The position numbers were made by a program, and so were the translations under genes. The notes under the pieces are model-generated. The model searched no databases. It saw only the letters and a list, made by a program, of their open reading frames with translations, and was not told the origin of the DNA. Below, one piece after another: positions 1 to 8,340 of a DNA stretch of 64,000 nucleotides. This DNA is from Thioclava electrotropha (GTDB taxonomy: Bacteria; Pseudomonadota; Alphaproteobacteria; Rhodobacterales; Rhodobacteraceae). The DNA is taken from the NCBI RefSeq assembly GCF_002085925.2, contig NZ_CP053562.1:2865501-2929500 (forward strand), given 5' to 3'. Position 1 is the first letter of the stretch. Every line of letters starts with the position of its first letter.

Positions 1-157
1 CAATCGAGCCCTGACCGAAATTGCGCAGAACATTCGCATGAAGAAGGATGTCCGGCCCCCCTTCGCCATCGACGATGAAGCCGAACCCTTTGACAGGGTC
101 GAACCATTTGACGGTGCCGGTCACCTCACGAAGCTCTGCCTCGGACTCCCCCAGCAT
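1..157 (-). CDS. Cold-shock domain protein, 3' part cut by window edge
   Basis: Reading the minus strand from ATG at 157, 52 codons run off the left edge. The translation contains a cold-shock domain start, with GTVKWFDPVKGFGFIV (RNP1-like KGFGFI) and a following DILLHANVL stretch, the RNP2 region. Cold-shock proteins bind single-stranded nucleic acid and act as RNA chaperones. The roughly 12-residue lead before the domain fits the alphaproteobacterial CspA-like proteins that often carry two such domains, but the second would lie outside the window. A GGGATGG-like ribosome site precedes the ATG. The gene lies 137 bp downstream of pdxH on the same strand. The short length is only the window edge. 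Confidence 0.85.
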   Translation of the reverse strand, partial: MLGESEAELREVTGTVKWFDPVKGFGFIVDGEGGPDILLHANVLRNFGQGSI

Positions 158-294
158 ATTCCATCCCGTTTGCATTCGCGGGCTTTCCTGTTCGCATTTC
201 CTCCGCACGCCCTTCTGGAAATGCGGTGTTTAGGGGACACTTCAAGAGATTGCCCAAAGTTTCAAGACCCTATGCAATTCACGAAGCGCGAGTT

Positions 295-918
295 TCAGGG
301 GTTCAGGCGGGTTACAACCCACTGATCGGCAAGGGTTTGCCGGCTCCAGCGGAAGCGATCATGAAGGCGAAAAGAACCGTCCGCCCAGAATTCCAACTCC
401 AACGGCTTGATTCTGAACCCTCCCCAAAACGGCGGTCGATCGGGATTCGCGCCGTGGCTCGCGGTGACCTTCGCGACCTCCGCCATCAAGGCGCTGCGTG
501 AACTCAGTGGCTCACTTTGCCGTGAGGCCCAGGCGCCGAGACGCGATTTCAGCGAGCGCGACTTGTAGTAGGCATCAGCCTGCGGCCCCTCCTCGCGCTC
601 AACCATACCGCGAACCCGAATCTGGCGGCGCAGCGATTTCCAATGCATCACGAAGGCGGCTTTTCCGGCGCTTTCGATCTCCTGCGCCTTCACCGATCCG
701 TAGTTGGTGTAAAAGACGAAAGCCCCGCCGGAGGGCATGTCGCCCCCTTCGATTTCCTTGAGAAGAACCATACGCGCATTGGGCAACCCGTCCGGATCGA
801 CCGTCGCCAGGGCAATCGCATTGGGATCGTTGATCTCGGTGTCCGCGGCCTCGTCCAGCCATGTCTGCGCGATGGCAAAGGGATCGTCGCCTGCGAAAAT
901 TCCGGTTCTGTCACTCAT
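295..918 (-). CDS. pdxH: Pyridoxamine 5'-phosphate oxidase
   Basis: Encodes 207 residues, close to the usual 210-220 of PdxH, the FMN enzyme that oxidises pyridoxamine or pyridoxine 5'-phosphate to pyridoxal 5'-phosphate in the cytosol. Visible family hallmarks are [42 protein letters not shown] and the C-terminal RLNP. The open frame extends upstream to 1089, but the ATG at 918 is chosen because GGAGG lies just before it and the extra residues do not resemble the family. It is divergent from fabI across a 164-bp spacer. Confidence 0.95.
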   Translation of the reverse strand: MSDRTGIFAGDDPFAIAQTWLDEAADTEINDPNAIALATVDPDGLPNARMVLLKEIEGGDMPSGGAFVFYTNYGSVKAQEIESAGKAAFVMHWKSLRRQIRVRGMVEREEGPQADAYYKSRSLKSRLGAWASRQSEPLSSRSALMAEVAKVTASHGANPDRPPFWGGFRIKPLELEFWADGSFRLHDRFRWSRQTLADQWVVTRLNP

Positions 919-1082
919 ACTCGCCTCCAGTCTCGCCGCCGCTTCGCACATCAGGCGCAACGCCCCGATCTGCAACACGATCCACACGATCATGCTTGAC
1001 CGGAGGTCAGTAGCCTTGATGCGTCTCCACCTTTCGCCTAAAGCATTCGGACTTACCAGAGCGAAGCGGGGGAAAACCTGAC

Positions 1083-1904
1083 ATGTCAAACAACCTGATG
1101 GCAGGCAAACGCGGGCTGATTATGGGCCTTGCGAATGACAAATCCATCGCCTGGGGCATCGCCAAAGCCCTCGCGGACGCTGGCGCGGAGCTGGCTTTCT
1201 CGTTCCAGGGCGAGGCGCTGAAGAAGCGCGTGGGCCCGCTGGCCGAACAACTCGGCTCCGATATCCTCGTGGAATGCGACGTCGCCAGCGGCGACTCGAT
1301 CCAGACGCTCTTCGAGACGCTGCGCACCCATTGGGACAGCATCGATTTCGTCGTCCATGCGATCGGCTTCTCCGACAAGTCGGAGCTGCGCGGACGCTAC
1401 GTCGACACGTCGCGCGACAATTTCAAAACCACGATGGACATCTCGGTCTATTCCTTCACCGCCGTGTGCAAGGAAGCCGCCGCGATGATGAACGAGGGCG
1501 GTTCGCTGCTCACGCTCACCTATTACGGTGCCGAGCAGGTCATGCCGCATTACAACGTGATGGGCGTGGCGAAAGCGGCGCTGGAAGCCAGCGTGATGTA
1601 TATCGCCGAGGATCTGGGCAAGGACGGCATCCGCTGCAACGCGATCTCCGCCGGCCCGATCAAGACGCTCGCCGCGAGCGGGATCGGTGATTTCCGCTAC
1701 ATCATGAAGTGGAACGAGCTGAACTCGCCGCTGCGCCGCAACGTGACGCAGGAAGAGGTCGGCAAGGCCGCGCTTTACCTGCTCTCCGATCTCGGTTCCG
1801 GCACCACCGGCGAGACGCTGCATGTCGACGCTGGCTATCACGTGGTGGGCATGAAAGCGGTCGACGCGCCCGATATCGACGTGGTCACCAAGCGGAAGGA
1901 ATGA
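1083..1904 (+). CDS. fabI: Enoyl-[acyl-carrier-protein] reductase (NADH)
   Basis: Encodes 273 residues of the FabI-type atypical short-chain dehydrogenase that catalyses the last reduction of each fatty-acid elongation cycle. The nucleotide-binding start ([20 protein letters not shown]) is typical. The active-site pattern is seen as Y147, Y157 and K164 in [18 protein letters not shown], the Y-x6-K spacing that separates FabI from ordinary SDRs. [16 protein letters not shown] is the substrate-loop region. An in-frame ATG at 1098 is an alternative start, since the ribosome site before 1083 is weak. The LysE-family gene follows after 1 nt. Confidence 0.96.
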   Translation: MSNNLMAGKRGLIMGLANDKSIAWGIAKALADAGAELAFSFQGEALKKRVGPLAEQLGSDILVECDVASGDSIQTLFETLRTHWDSIDFVVHAIGFSDKSELRGRYVDTSRDNFKTTMDISVYSFTAVCKEAAAMMNEGGSLLTLTYYGAEQVMPHYNVMGVAKAALEASVMYIAEDLGKDGIRCNAISAGPIKTLAASGIGDFRYIMKWNELNSPLRRNVTQEEVGKAALYLLSDLGSGTTGETLHVDAGYHVVGMKAVDAPDIDVVTKRKE

Positions 1905-1905
1905 G

Positions 1906-2523
1906 ATGACCCTCGCGGCCCTCACCGCGATCTATTTCGTGCATCTGGCCGCGGCGATGTCGCCGGGGCCAGCGGTGCTGCTGGCTGCGCGCACGGGTCT
2001 GCGCGAGGGCTTCGGTCGCGGCATCTGGCTCGCGCTCGGCATCGGCCTGGGCGCGGTGATCTGGGCGGCGGCGGCGCTGTTCGGCCTCGCCCTCGTTTTC
2101 AAGGTCGCCCCTGCCCTGCTGACCACGCTCAAGATCGCGGGCGCGGCCTATCTGCTCTGGCTCGCCTATAAGATGTGGCGCCATGCGGGCGACCCGATGG
2201 ATGAAGAGATCCCCGACCTGCCGCGCACCCGCTCCATTCCCCGGCTGATCTGGCTCGGCATCTCGACCCAGCTCGCCAACCCCAAACCCGCCGTGTTCTT
2301 CGGCACTGTCTTTCTGACCTTCATCCCGCCGTCGGCGCCCGCCTGGGCCTATGTCGCGATCCTCGGCATCGTGATGTTCAACGATGCGGGATGGAACGTC
2401 ATCGTCGCGCGGATCTTCTCGCTCGAGAAAACGCGCGCGGCCTATCTGAACCTGAAAACCGTGATCGAGCGCTGCTTTGGCGGCCTGCTGGCGCTGCTCG
2501 GTCTGAAACTCGCTCTGAGCTGA
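1906..2523 (+). CDS. LysE/RhtB family amino-acid exporter
   Basis: Encodes 205 residues of a LysE/RhtB-type inner-membrane exporter. The N-terminal [20 protein letters not shown] holds the family signature (MSPGP) at the end of the first membrane segment. Several hydrophobic segments follow, with the characteristic [17 protein letters not shown] motif near the middle. Family members export amino acids or related metabolites; the substrate here cannot be read from sequence. The ATG follows the fabI stop by 1 nt, so the two are probably co-transcribed, and gpt follows at 11 nt. Confidence 0.88.
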   Translation: MTLAALTAIYFVHLAAAMSPGPAVLLAARTGLREGFGRGIWLALGIGLGAVIWAAAALFGLALVFKVAPALLTTLKIAGAAYLLWLAYKMWRHAGDPMDEEIPDLPRTRSIPRLIWLGISTQLANPKPAVFFGTVFLTFIPPSAPAWAYVAILGIVMFNDAGWNVIVARIFSLEKTRAAYLNLKTVIERCFGGLLALLGLKLALS

Positions 2524-2534
2524 GGAGACCCCCG

Positions 2535-3041
2535 ATGTCCGATCGTCTGCCGCATGAAAAAGGCTTCCATGTCAGCTGGGACCAAATCCACCGCGATGCC
2601 CGTGCGCTGGCATGGCGCCTCGACGGCAAGGGCCCGGGCGACGGCAGCTGGCGCGCCGTGGTGGGCATCACCCGTGGCGGCCTCGTTCCGGCGGCTATCG
2701 TCGCGCGCGAGCTCGACATCCGCACGGTCGATACGATCTCGGTCAAAAGCTACAACCATCAGGAACAGCGCGAAGCGCAGGTCATCAAGCCGACGCAAGA
2801 GAGCCTGATGGAAAACGGCGGCGAAGGCGTGCTGATCGTCGACGACCTCGTCGATACCGGCAACACGCTGAAGCTGGTGCGCGACCTCTTCCCGAAGGCG
2901 CAATTCGCCACCGTCTACGCCAAGCCGATGGGCGCGCCACTGGTCGATACCTTCATCACCGAGGTCAGCCAGGACACCTGGATCTTCTTCCCCTGGGACA
3001 TGGCGCTGCAATATGTGCAGCCGTATCGCGGCACGGACTGA
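2535..3041 (+). CDS. gpt: Xanthine(-guanine) phosphoribosyltransferase
   Basis: Encodes 168 residues. The type I phosphoribosyltransferase PRPP-binding loop is plain: [17 protein letters not shown]. The upstream [20 protein letters not shown] and the C-terminal [13 protein letters not shown] agree with the Gpt-type purine salvage enzyme that makes XMP or GMP from the base and PRPP. The ATG at 2535 is chosen over a longer in-frame opening because TGAGGAGAC lies just before it and because homology starts at [20 protein letters not shown]. It is the third gene of an apparent fabI-lysE-gpt-DUF2127 run. Confidence 0.92.
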   Translation: MSDRLPHEKGFHVSWDQIHRDARALAWRLDGKGPGDGSWRAVVGITRGGLVPAAIVARELDIRTVDTISVKSYNHQEQREAQVIKPTQESLMENGGEGVLIVDDLVDTGNTLKLVRDLFPKAQFATVYAKPMGAPLVDTFITEVSQDTWIFFPWDMALQYVQPYRGTD

Positions 3042-3044
3042 TCG

Positions 3045-3563
3045 GTGAAATTCGGCGCCCCCGGAACCCCTCTGGGTCGGTTCCTGCACTGGCTCTTCGA
3101 GGTCAGCCTGATCATCAAGGCAATCTTCGAGATCGCCGAAACGCTGTCTGGCCTCGCGCTGCTCGGCCTGCCGAAGAATGCGCTGTTCGATGCGGCGCAT
3201 TGGCTGACCGCGCGCGAGCTGCGCGAGGATCCCAATGACCGGATCGCCAACGCATTCCTGAACGCGGCCCATCACTTCTCGATCCAGACGCAGGATTTCT
3301 ACGGCTTCTATTTCACCAGCCACGGCTTGCTGAAACTTGTCGTCGTGCTGCTGCTGATCCGCGGGCTGATCTGGGCCTATCCGATGGCGATCGTGATGAT
3401 GACGGGCTTCGTGGCCTACCAGATGTATCTCTATAGCCTTAACCATGGCGCGGGCATGCTGGCGCTGACGGTGCTGGATCTCGTGGTGATCGCGCTGACC
3501 CTGCGCGAATGGTCGGTGCGCCACAGCTTTGCCTGGCGCAAGCCCCGTGAGGGACGCAGCTAG
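3045..3563 (+). CDS. DUF2127-type membrane protein
   Basis: Encodes 172 residues beginning at a GTG 3 nt after the gpt stop. It has about four hydrophobic segments (around residues 15-40, 85-110, 115-135 and 140-160) and short charged loops. The opening segment LFEVSLIIKAIFEIAETLSG and the FYFTSHGLLKLVVVLLLIRG stretch match my recollection of DUF2127 membrane proteins, whose function is unknown. Tight spacing suggests co-transcription with gpt. A GGGATATTT intergenic element lies in antisense orientation just beyond its stop. Confidence 0.75.
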   Translation: MKFGAPGTPLGRFLHWLFEVSLIIKAIFEIAETLSGLALLGLPKNALFDAAHWLTARELREDPNDRIANAFLNAAHHFSIQTQDFYGFYFTSHGLLKLVVVLLLIRGLIWAYPMAIVMMTGFVAYQMYLYSLNHGAGMLALTVLDLVVIALTLREWSVRHSFAWRKPREGRS

Positions 3564-3578
3564 GGAAGCGCAACCCCC

Positions 3579-3619
3579 TTCTTCTCGATCCAAATATCCC
3601 CGCCGGAGGCTCCCGCCTC
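3579..3619 (-). repeat. GGGATATTT intergenic element, copy a
   Basis: On the minus strand this reads GCCTCCGGCGGGGATATTT followed by GGATCGAGAAG. It is one of eight related elements in the window. This copy belongs to the GCCTCCGGCGGG subtype shared with those at 15.26 and 49.55 kb. It fills the spacer between the DUF2127 gene and the aminotransferase, pointing toward the 3' end of the former. Confidence 0.7.
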
Positions 3620-3674
3620 TTGCCAAGCGCGCGGCGCTCTGCTGATCTCGCGCCGATCATCCAGAAGGACCCCC

Positions 3675-4856
3675 ATGCCGCATCCGCTCAATCCCGCCCT
3701 CGCCGCAACCTTCCCGCCCCCGGTCATGGAGGCGCGGCGCTGGCTCGACGGGGTCGAGTTCACCGCCGATCGTCCGCTGATCAACGTCTCTCAGGCAGCC
3801 CCTGTCGATCCGCCGCCAGAGGCGCTGCGCCAAGCGATCGCCGAGGCCGCGCTGAACGATCCGCAGGCGCATCTCTACGGCCCCGTTCTGGGCCTGCCCG
3901 ATCTGCGTGCCGAACTCGCGCATCAATGGGGCCTCGCCTATGGCGGCGAGATCGCCGCGCGTCAGGTCGCAATCACCCAAGGCTGCAATCAGGCGTTCTG
4001 CGCGACGCTGGCCACGCTCGCAGGCCCGGGCGACGAGGTGATCCTGCCGACGCCTTGGTATTTCAATCACAAGATGTGGCTCGACATGGCGGGCGTGCAC
4101 ACGGTGCCGCTCGCCCCCGGCGCGGGGCTACTGCCCGATCCCGAGGAGGCCGCCGCGAAGATCACCGGCAAGACCCGGGCGATCGTGCTCGTCTCGCCCA
4201 ACAATCCGGGCGGGGCGGAATATCCGGCCGAATTGCTGCGCGCCTTCGCCGATCTGGCCAAGCGGCACAAGCTCGCGCTGATCGTGGACGAGACCTATCG
4301 CGACTTCGACTCGCGTAGCGGCGCGCCGCATGACCTGTTCTCGGATCCCGACTGGCCGGACTATTTCATCCATCTCTATTCCTTCTCGAAAGCCTATCGC
4401 CTGACGGGCCACCGCGTCGGCGCCATCGTCGCGGGCGAGACACGCCTCGCCGAGGTCGAGAAATTCCTCGACACGGTGGCGATCTGCCCCTCGCAGCTGG
4501 GCCAGATGGCCGCGCTTTGGGGCATGCTGCACCTGTCGCAATGGGTCGCAGGCGAGCGCGCGGAAATCCTGCGCCGGCGCGCGGCGATGGAGGCCGCCTT
4601 CGCCGATCTGGAAGGCTGGAAGATGCTCGGCTGCGGGGCCTATTTCGCCTATGTGACGCATCCCGATCCCCGCCCCTCTCCTGATTTCGCACAGGCTCTG
4701 GTGCGCGAGGCGGGCGTGCTGATGCTGCCCGGTACGATGTTCATGCCGCAAGGCGCAAACGGGGCCGCGCAGCAGATGCGGATCGCATTCGCCAATGTCG
4801 ATACGGACGGGATCGCGGCCCTTCGCGACCGGCTGGCGGGCCTCGCGCGCAGCTAG
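3675..4856 (+). CDS. PLP-dependent aminotransferase, class I/II
   Basis: Encodes 393 residues of a fold-type I aminotransferase. Visible features are the VSPNNPGG cofactor/substrate motif (about residue 176), IVDETYRDF (the Asp that contacts the pyridine nitrogen) and YSFSKAYRLTGHRVG, which carries the Schiff-base lysine (about residue 240). Such enzymes transfer amino groups between amino acids and 2-oxo acids in the cytosol. The specific substrate is not clear. It stands alone between the DUF2127 and PpiD-type genes, with GGACCCCC before its ATG. Confidence 0.88.
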   Translation: MPHPLNPALAATFPPPVMEARRWLDGVEFTADRPLINVSQAAPVDPPPEALRQAIAEAALNDPQAHLYGPVLGLPDLRAELAHQWGLAYGGEIAARQVAITQGCNQAFCATLATLAGPGDEVILPTPWYFNHKMWLDMAGVHTVPLAPGAGLLPDPEEAAAKITGKTRAIVLVSPNNPGGAEYPAELLRAFADLAKRHKLALIVDETYRDFDSRSGAPHDLFSDPDWPDYFIHLYSFSKAYRLTGHRVGAIVAGETRLAEVEKFLDTVAICPSQLGQMAALWGMLHLSQWVAGERAEILRRRAAMEAAFADLEGWKMLGCGAYFAYVTHPDPRPSPDFAQALVREAGVLMLPGTMFMPQGANGAAQQMRIAFANVDTDGIAALRDRLAGLARS

Positions 4857-4921
4857 CCTTGCAGGCCAGTAATCAAAGCCCTAAACAGCGCCCAACAAAC
4901 AATGCCCGAGGAGGACCCCCG

Positions 4922-6763
4922 ATGAAGATGCGCAGCCACGGCAAGAGTGTCGTCGTCTGGATCTTGCTGGCCATGTTGATCCTTGGTCTCGGCGGTTTCG
5001 GGCTACGCAATTTCTCCGGTTCGGCCAAAGCGGTCGGCGCGGTCGGCGACACCAAGATCACCGTCGACGATTACGCCCGCGCCCTGCGTCAGGAGATGCA
5101 GCAACGCAGCCAGCAGCTTGGCCAGCCGGTCACGATGGCGCAGATGCGCTCCTCCGGCGTCGACCAGCAGGTGCTGGGCAAGCTGATCGGTCAGGCCGCG
5201 ATCGGCGAAGGCGCGCGGCGTCTTGGCGTGTCGGTTGGCGACCAGCAGTTGCAAAAGCAGCTCTACGACGTTCAGGCGTTCCAGAACGCTTCGGGCAAGT
5301 TCGACCGCGAAACCTATAAATTCGCGCTGCGCCAGCAGGGCTATACCGAGCCGCAATTCGAGGCGCAGCTGCGCGACGATCTCTCGCGCTCGATCATTCA
5401 GGGCGCCGTTGCAGGGGGCGTGGATGCGCCCAAGCCGGTGGTCGACGCCTATACCAAATATGTCAGCGAGAAGCGCGGCTTCACCTGGGCCGAGGTAAGC
5501 GAGAGCGATCTGACCAAGGCGATCCCGGACCCGACGGACGATCAGCTTCAGACCTATTACAACGACCATATCGATCAGTTCACCGCGCCCCAGACGCGCG
5601 ACATCACCTATGCGTGGCTGACCCCGGACATGCTTGCCGACAAGGTCAAGATCGACGACGCCACGCTGAAGGCCGAATACGAGCGCCGCGCCGATGAGTT
5701 CAAGCAGCCCGAGAAGCGCCTTGTGGAGCGTCTCGTCTATTCCGACATGGACGCAGCCAAGGCCGCGAAAGCCAAGCTGGATGGCGGCGCAACCTTCGCC
5801 GATCTCGCCAAGGATCGCGGTCTGTCGCTCGACGATGCCGATCTGGGGGATGTGACCCGCGACGATCTGGGCAAGGCCGCCGATCCGGTCTTCTCGGCTG
5901 AGAACAACAGCGTGGTCGGCCCCGTCGAGACCGATCTGGGTCCCGCCCTGTTCAAGGTGAACGGCATCATCGATGCGCAGGAAACCTCCTTTGCCGAAGC
6001 GCGCGACGAACTCGCGGGCGATGCCGAAGCCGAGAAGGCGCGCAACGAGATCGGCAAGATGAGCGAAGACCTGCAGGACCGTCTGGCAGGCGGCGCGACG
6101 CTCGAGGAGATGGCCAAGGAAACCGATATGGAGCTTGGCCAGATCGCCTACACCGCCGACAGCACCGACGGCATCGCGGGCTATGACGAGTTCCGCAAAG
6201 CGGCCGACGAGGCCACGACCGACGCCTATCCCGATCTGCAGACGCTTTCGGATGGCGGCGTCTTCGCGCTGCGCCTCAACAAGATCGTGCCGCCCCAGCC
6301 CAAGCCCTTCGCCGATGTGAAGGAGGAGGTCGCGGCGGCATGGCGCGCCGATCAGGTGGTGAAAGCCGAAGAGGACCGCGCCAAGGAGATCGTCTCGACG
6401 GTCGAGGGCGGCAAGTCGCTGGGCGAGACCGGCGTACTGACCACCAAGGTCGCAAGCATCGGTCGTGGCGGCTATTCCGACGAACTGCCGCCGCCGGTGA
6501 TCTCCAAGGTCTTCAAGACCGAGCCGGGCAAGCCCGCGCAGATCACCGCCAACGGCAAGGTCTATGTCTTCGTCACCGACAAGGTCATCCCGGCGGATAT
6601 GGAAGACTCGGACACCAAGCTGATCTCGGGTCAGATCGGCACCCAGCTGTCGAACTCGCTGGCCAACGACCTGCTCAATTTCTACGCGACCGCCGTGGAG
6701 TCGGAGGCCGGGCTCGATCTCGACAACCAGACCGTGACCGCCGTGCAGTCGCAGATGCAGTAA
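4922..6763 (+). CDS. PpiD/SurA-type periplasmic peptidyl-prolyl isomerase chaperone
   Basis: Encodes 613 residues. A single N-terminal membrane anchor (VVVWILLAMLILGLGGFGLR, about residues 9-28) is followed by a SurA_N-like helical domain with KITVDDYARALRQEMQQRSQ, then a parvulin-like region around residues 230-360 and a long charged C-terminal part. This is the layout of PpiD, an inner-membrane-tethered periplasmic folding factor for exported proteins. A TTG at 4859 opens a longer frame, but the ATG at 4922 has GAGGAGG before it and starts directly ahead of the anchor. trpE follows after 11 nt with TAAGGAGG overlapping the stop codon, so the two are probably co-transcribed. Confidence 0.88.
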   Translation: MKMRSHGKSVVVWILLAMLILGLGGFGLRNFSGSAKAVGAVGDTKITVDDYARALRQEMQQRSQQLGQPVTMAQMRSSGVDQQVLGKLIGQAAIGEGARRLGVSVGDQQLQKQLYDVQAFQNASGKFDRETYKFALRQQGYTEPQFEAQLRDDLSRSIIQGAVAGGVDAPKPVVDAYTKYVSEKRGFTWAEVSESDLTKAIPDPTDDQLQTYYNDHIDQFTAPQTRDITYAWLTPDMLADKVKIDDATLKAEYERRADEFKQPEKRLVERLVYSDMDAAKAAKAKLDGGATFADLAKDRGLSLDDADLGDVTRDDLGKAADPVFSAENNSVVGPVETDLGPALFKVNGIIDAQETSFAEARDELAGDAEAEKARNEIGKMSEDLQDRLAGGATLEEMAKETDMELGQIAYTADSTDGIAGYDEFRKAADEATTDAYPDLQTLSDGGVFALRLNKIVPPQPKPFADVKEEVAAAWRADQVVKAEEDRAKEIVSTVEGGKSLGETGVLTTKVASIGRGGYSDELPPPVISKVFKTEPGKPAQITANGKVYVFVTDKVIPADMEDSDTKLISGQIGTQLSNSLANDLLNFYATAVESEAGLDLDNQTVTAVQSQMQ

Positions 6764-6774
6764 GGAGGCCCACC

Positions 6775-8286
6775 GTGGTCGCTCTCTCCCCCTCTTTCGA
6801 GGCGTTCGAGGAACGCTGGGCCAAGGGTGAAAACCAGTTGGTCTACGCGCGGCTCGCGGCCGATCTGGACACGCCGGTCTCGCTGATGCTCAAGCTCGCC
6901 GAGGCGCAGCCCAATTCCTTCATGCTGGAATCGGTGACCGGCGGCGAGGTGCGCGGGCGCTACTCGATCGTCGGCATGAAGCCTGACGTGATCTGGGAAT
7001 GCCGGGGCGAGCAGGCGCGGATCAACCGCTCGGCGCGCTTCGACGAGGCGTGGGAAGACCTTCCGGGCCACCCGTTCGACAGCCTGCGCGCCCTCATCGC
7101 GGAGAGCCGCATCGAGATGCCCGACGATCTGCCCGCGGCGGCGGCGGGTCTGTTCGGCTATCTCGGCTATGACACGATCCGTCTGGTCGAGAAGCTGCCG
7201 AACGTGAACCCCGATCCGCTGGGCGTGCCCGACGCGATGCTGCTGCGCCCGTCGGTCGTGGCCGTACTCGACGGGGTAAAGGGCGACGTGATCATCTGCG
7301 CGCCCGCATTCCAGGCCGAGGGTAAGTCCGCGCGCGCGGCCTATGCGCAGGCCGCCGAGCGAGTCTCGGATGCGCTGCGCGATCTCGACCGCACCCCGGT
7401 GGAGAGCCGCGATCTGGGCGAGAGTCTGCAGGTCGGCGAGATGCATTCGAACTTCACGAAAGAGGGCTACATGTCCGCCGTGGAGAAGGCGAAGGATTAC
7501 ATCCGCGCGGGCGACATCTTCCAGGTGGTCCCGGCACAGCGCTGGTCGGCACATTTCCCGCTGCCGCCCTTCGCGCTTTACCGTTCGCTGCGGCGCACCA
7601 ACCCCTCGCCTTTCATGTTCTTCCTGAACTTCGGGGGCTTCCAGATCGTGGGCGCTTCGCCCGAGATTCTCGTGCGCGTGCGCGAAGGCGAGGTGACGAT
7701 CCGCCCGATCGCGGGCACCCGTCCGCGCGGGGCGACCCCTGCCGAGGACAAGGCGCTGGAAGAGGACCTGCTGGCCGACAAGAAAGAGCTGGCCGAGCAC
7801 CTGATGCTGCTAGATCTGGGCCGCAATGATGTGGGGCGTGTCGCCAAGATCGGCTCGGTCCACCCGACCGAGAAATTCATCATCGAGCGCTACAGCCACG
7901 TCATGCATATCGTCTCGAACGTCGTGGGCGAGCTGGCCGACGATCAGGACGCGCTCTCGGCGCTGCTGGCGGGTCTGCCCGCGGGCACGGTATCCGGCGC
8001 GCCCAAGGTTCGCGCGATGGAGATCATCGACGAGCTGGAGCCGGAAAAACGCGGCATCTATGGCGGCGCTGTGGGCTATTTCGCGGCCAATGGCGAGATG
8101 GACATGTGCATCGCGCTGCGCACCGCCGTGGTGAAGGACAAGACGCTCTACATTCAGGCAGGCGGCGGCGTCGTCTATGACAGCGACCCCGAGGCCGAAT
8201 GGATGGAGACGGTCAACAAGTCCAAGGCGCTGCGCAAGGCAGCCGAGGATGCGGGGTTGTTCGTGGCGACACGCGGCAACGGCTGA
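6775..8286 (+). CDS. trpE: Anthranilate synthase component I
   Basis: Encodes 503 residues from a GTG start preceded by TAAGGAGG. TrpE converts chorismate and ammonia to anthranilate with TrpG. The N-terminal regulatory pocket contains FMLESV, the LLES-type tryptophan feedback motif. The chorismate-binding half shows ASPEILVRV, PIAGTRPRGAT, LLDLGRNDVGRVA and LPAGTVSGAPKVRAMEIID. An in-frame opening begins at 6340 inside the previous gene but carries no family sequence. trpE is separated from trpGDC by an antisense gene and has its own terminator. Confidence 0.97.
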   Translation: MVALSPSFEAFEERWAKGENQLVYARLAADLDTPVSLMLKLAEAQPNSFMLESVTGGEVRGRYSIVGMKPDVIWECRGEQARINRSARFDEAWEDLPGHPFDSLRALIAESRIEMPDDLPAAAAGLFGYLGYDTIRLVEKLPNVNPDPLGVPDAMLLRPSVVAVLDGVKGDVIICAPAFQAEGKSARAAYAQAAERVSDALRDLDRTPVESRDLGESLQVGEMHSNFTKEGYMSAVEKAKDYIRAGDIFQVVPAQRWSAHFPLPPFALYRSLRRTNPSPFMFFLNFGGFQIVGASPEILVRVREGEVTIRPIAGTRPRGATPAEDKALEEDLLADKKELAEHLMLLDLGRNDVGRVAKIGSVHPTEKFIIERYSHVMHIVSNVVGELADDQDALSALLAGLPAGTVSGAPKVRAMEIIDELEPEKRGIYGGAVGYFAANGEMDMCIALRTAVVKDKTLYIQAGGGVVYDSDPEAEWMETVNKSKALRKAAEDAGLFVATRGNG

Positions 8287-8313
8287 GCCAGCCGCCTTTT
8301 CCCAAGCTTTGAG

Positions 8314-8340
8314 AACGCGGGCTTACTGGCCCGCGTTTTC
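8314..8340 (+). terminator. Rho-independent terminator of trpE
   Basis: A perfect 9-bp stem, AACGCGGGC (8314-8322) with GCCCGCGTT (8329-8337), closes a TTACTG loop and runs into TTTTC. The loop and the stem next to it contain the stop codon of the convergent minus-strand gene, so the hairpin also covers the end of that reading frame. Confidence 0.85.

Noticed and set aside
2442..3626. 394-codon minus-strand frame
   Set aside because: Antisense to gpt and DUF2127 genes, which have good ribosome sites and family motifs.
6340..6774. In-frame 5' extension of trpE
   Set aside because: Lies inside the PpiD-type gene in another frame; trpE family homology begins at GTG 6775, which has TAAGGAGG before it.
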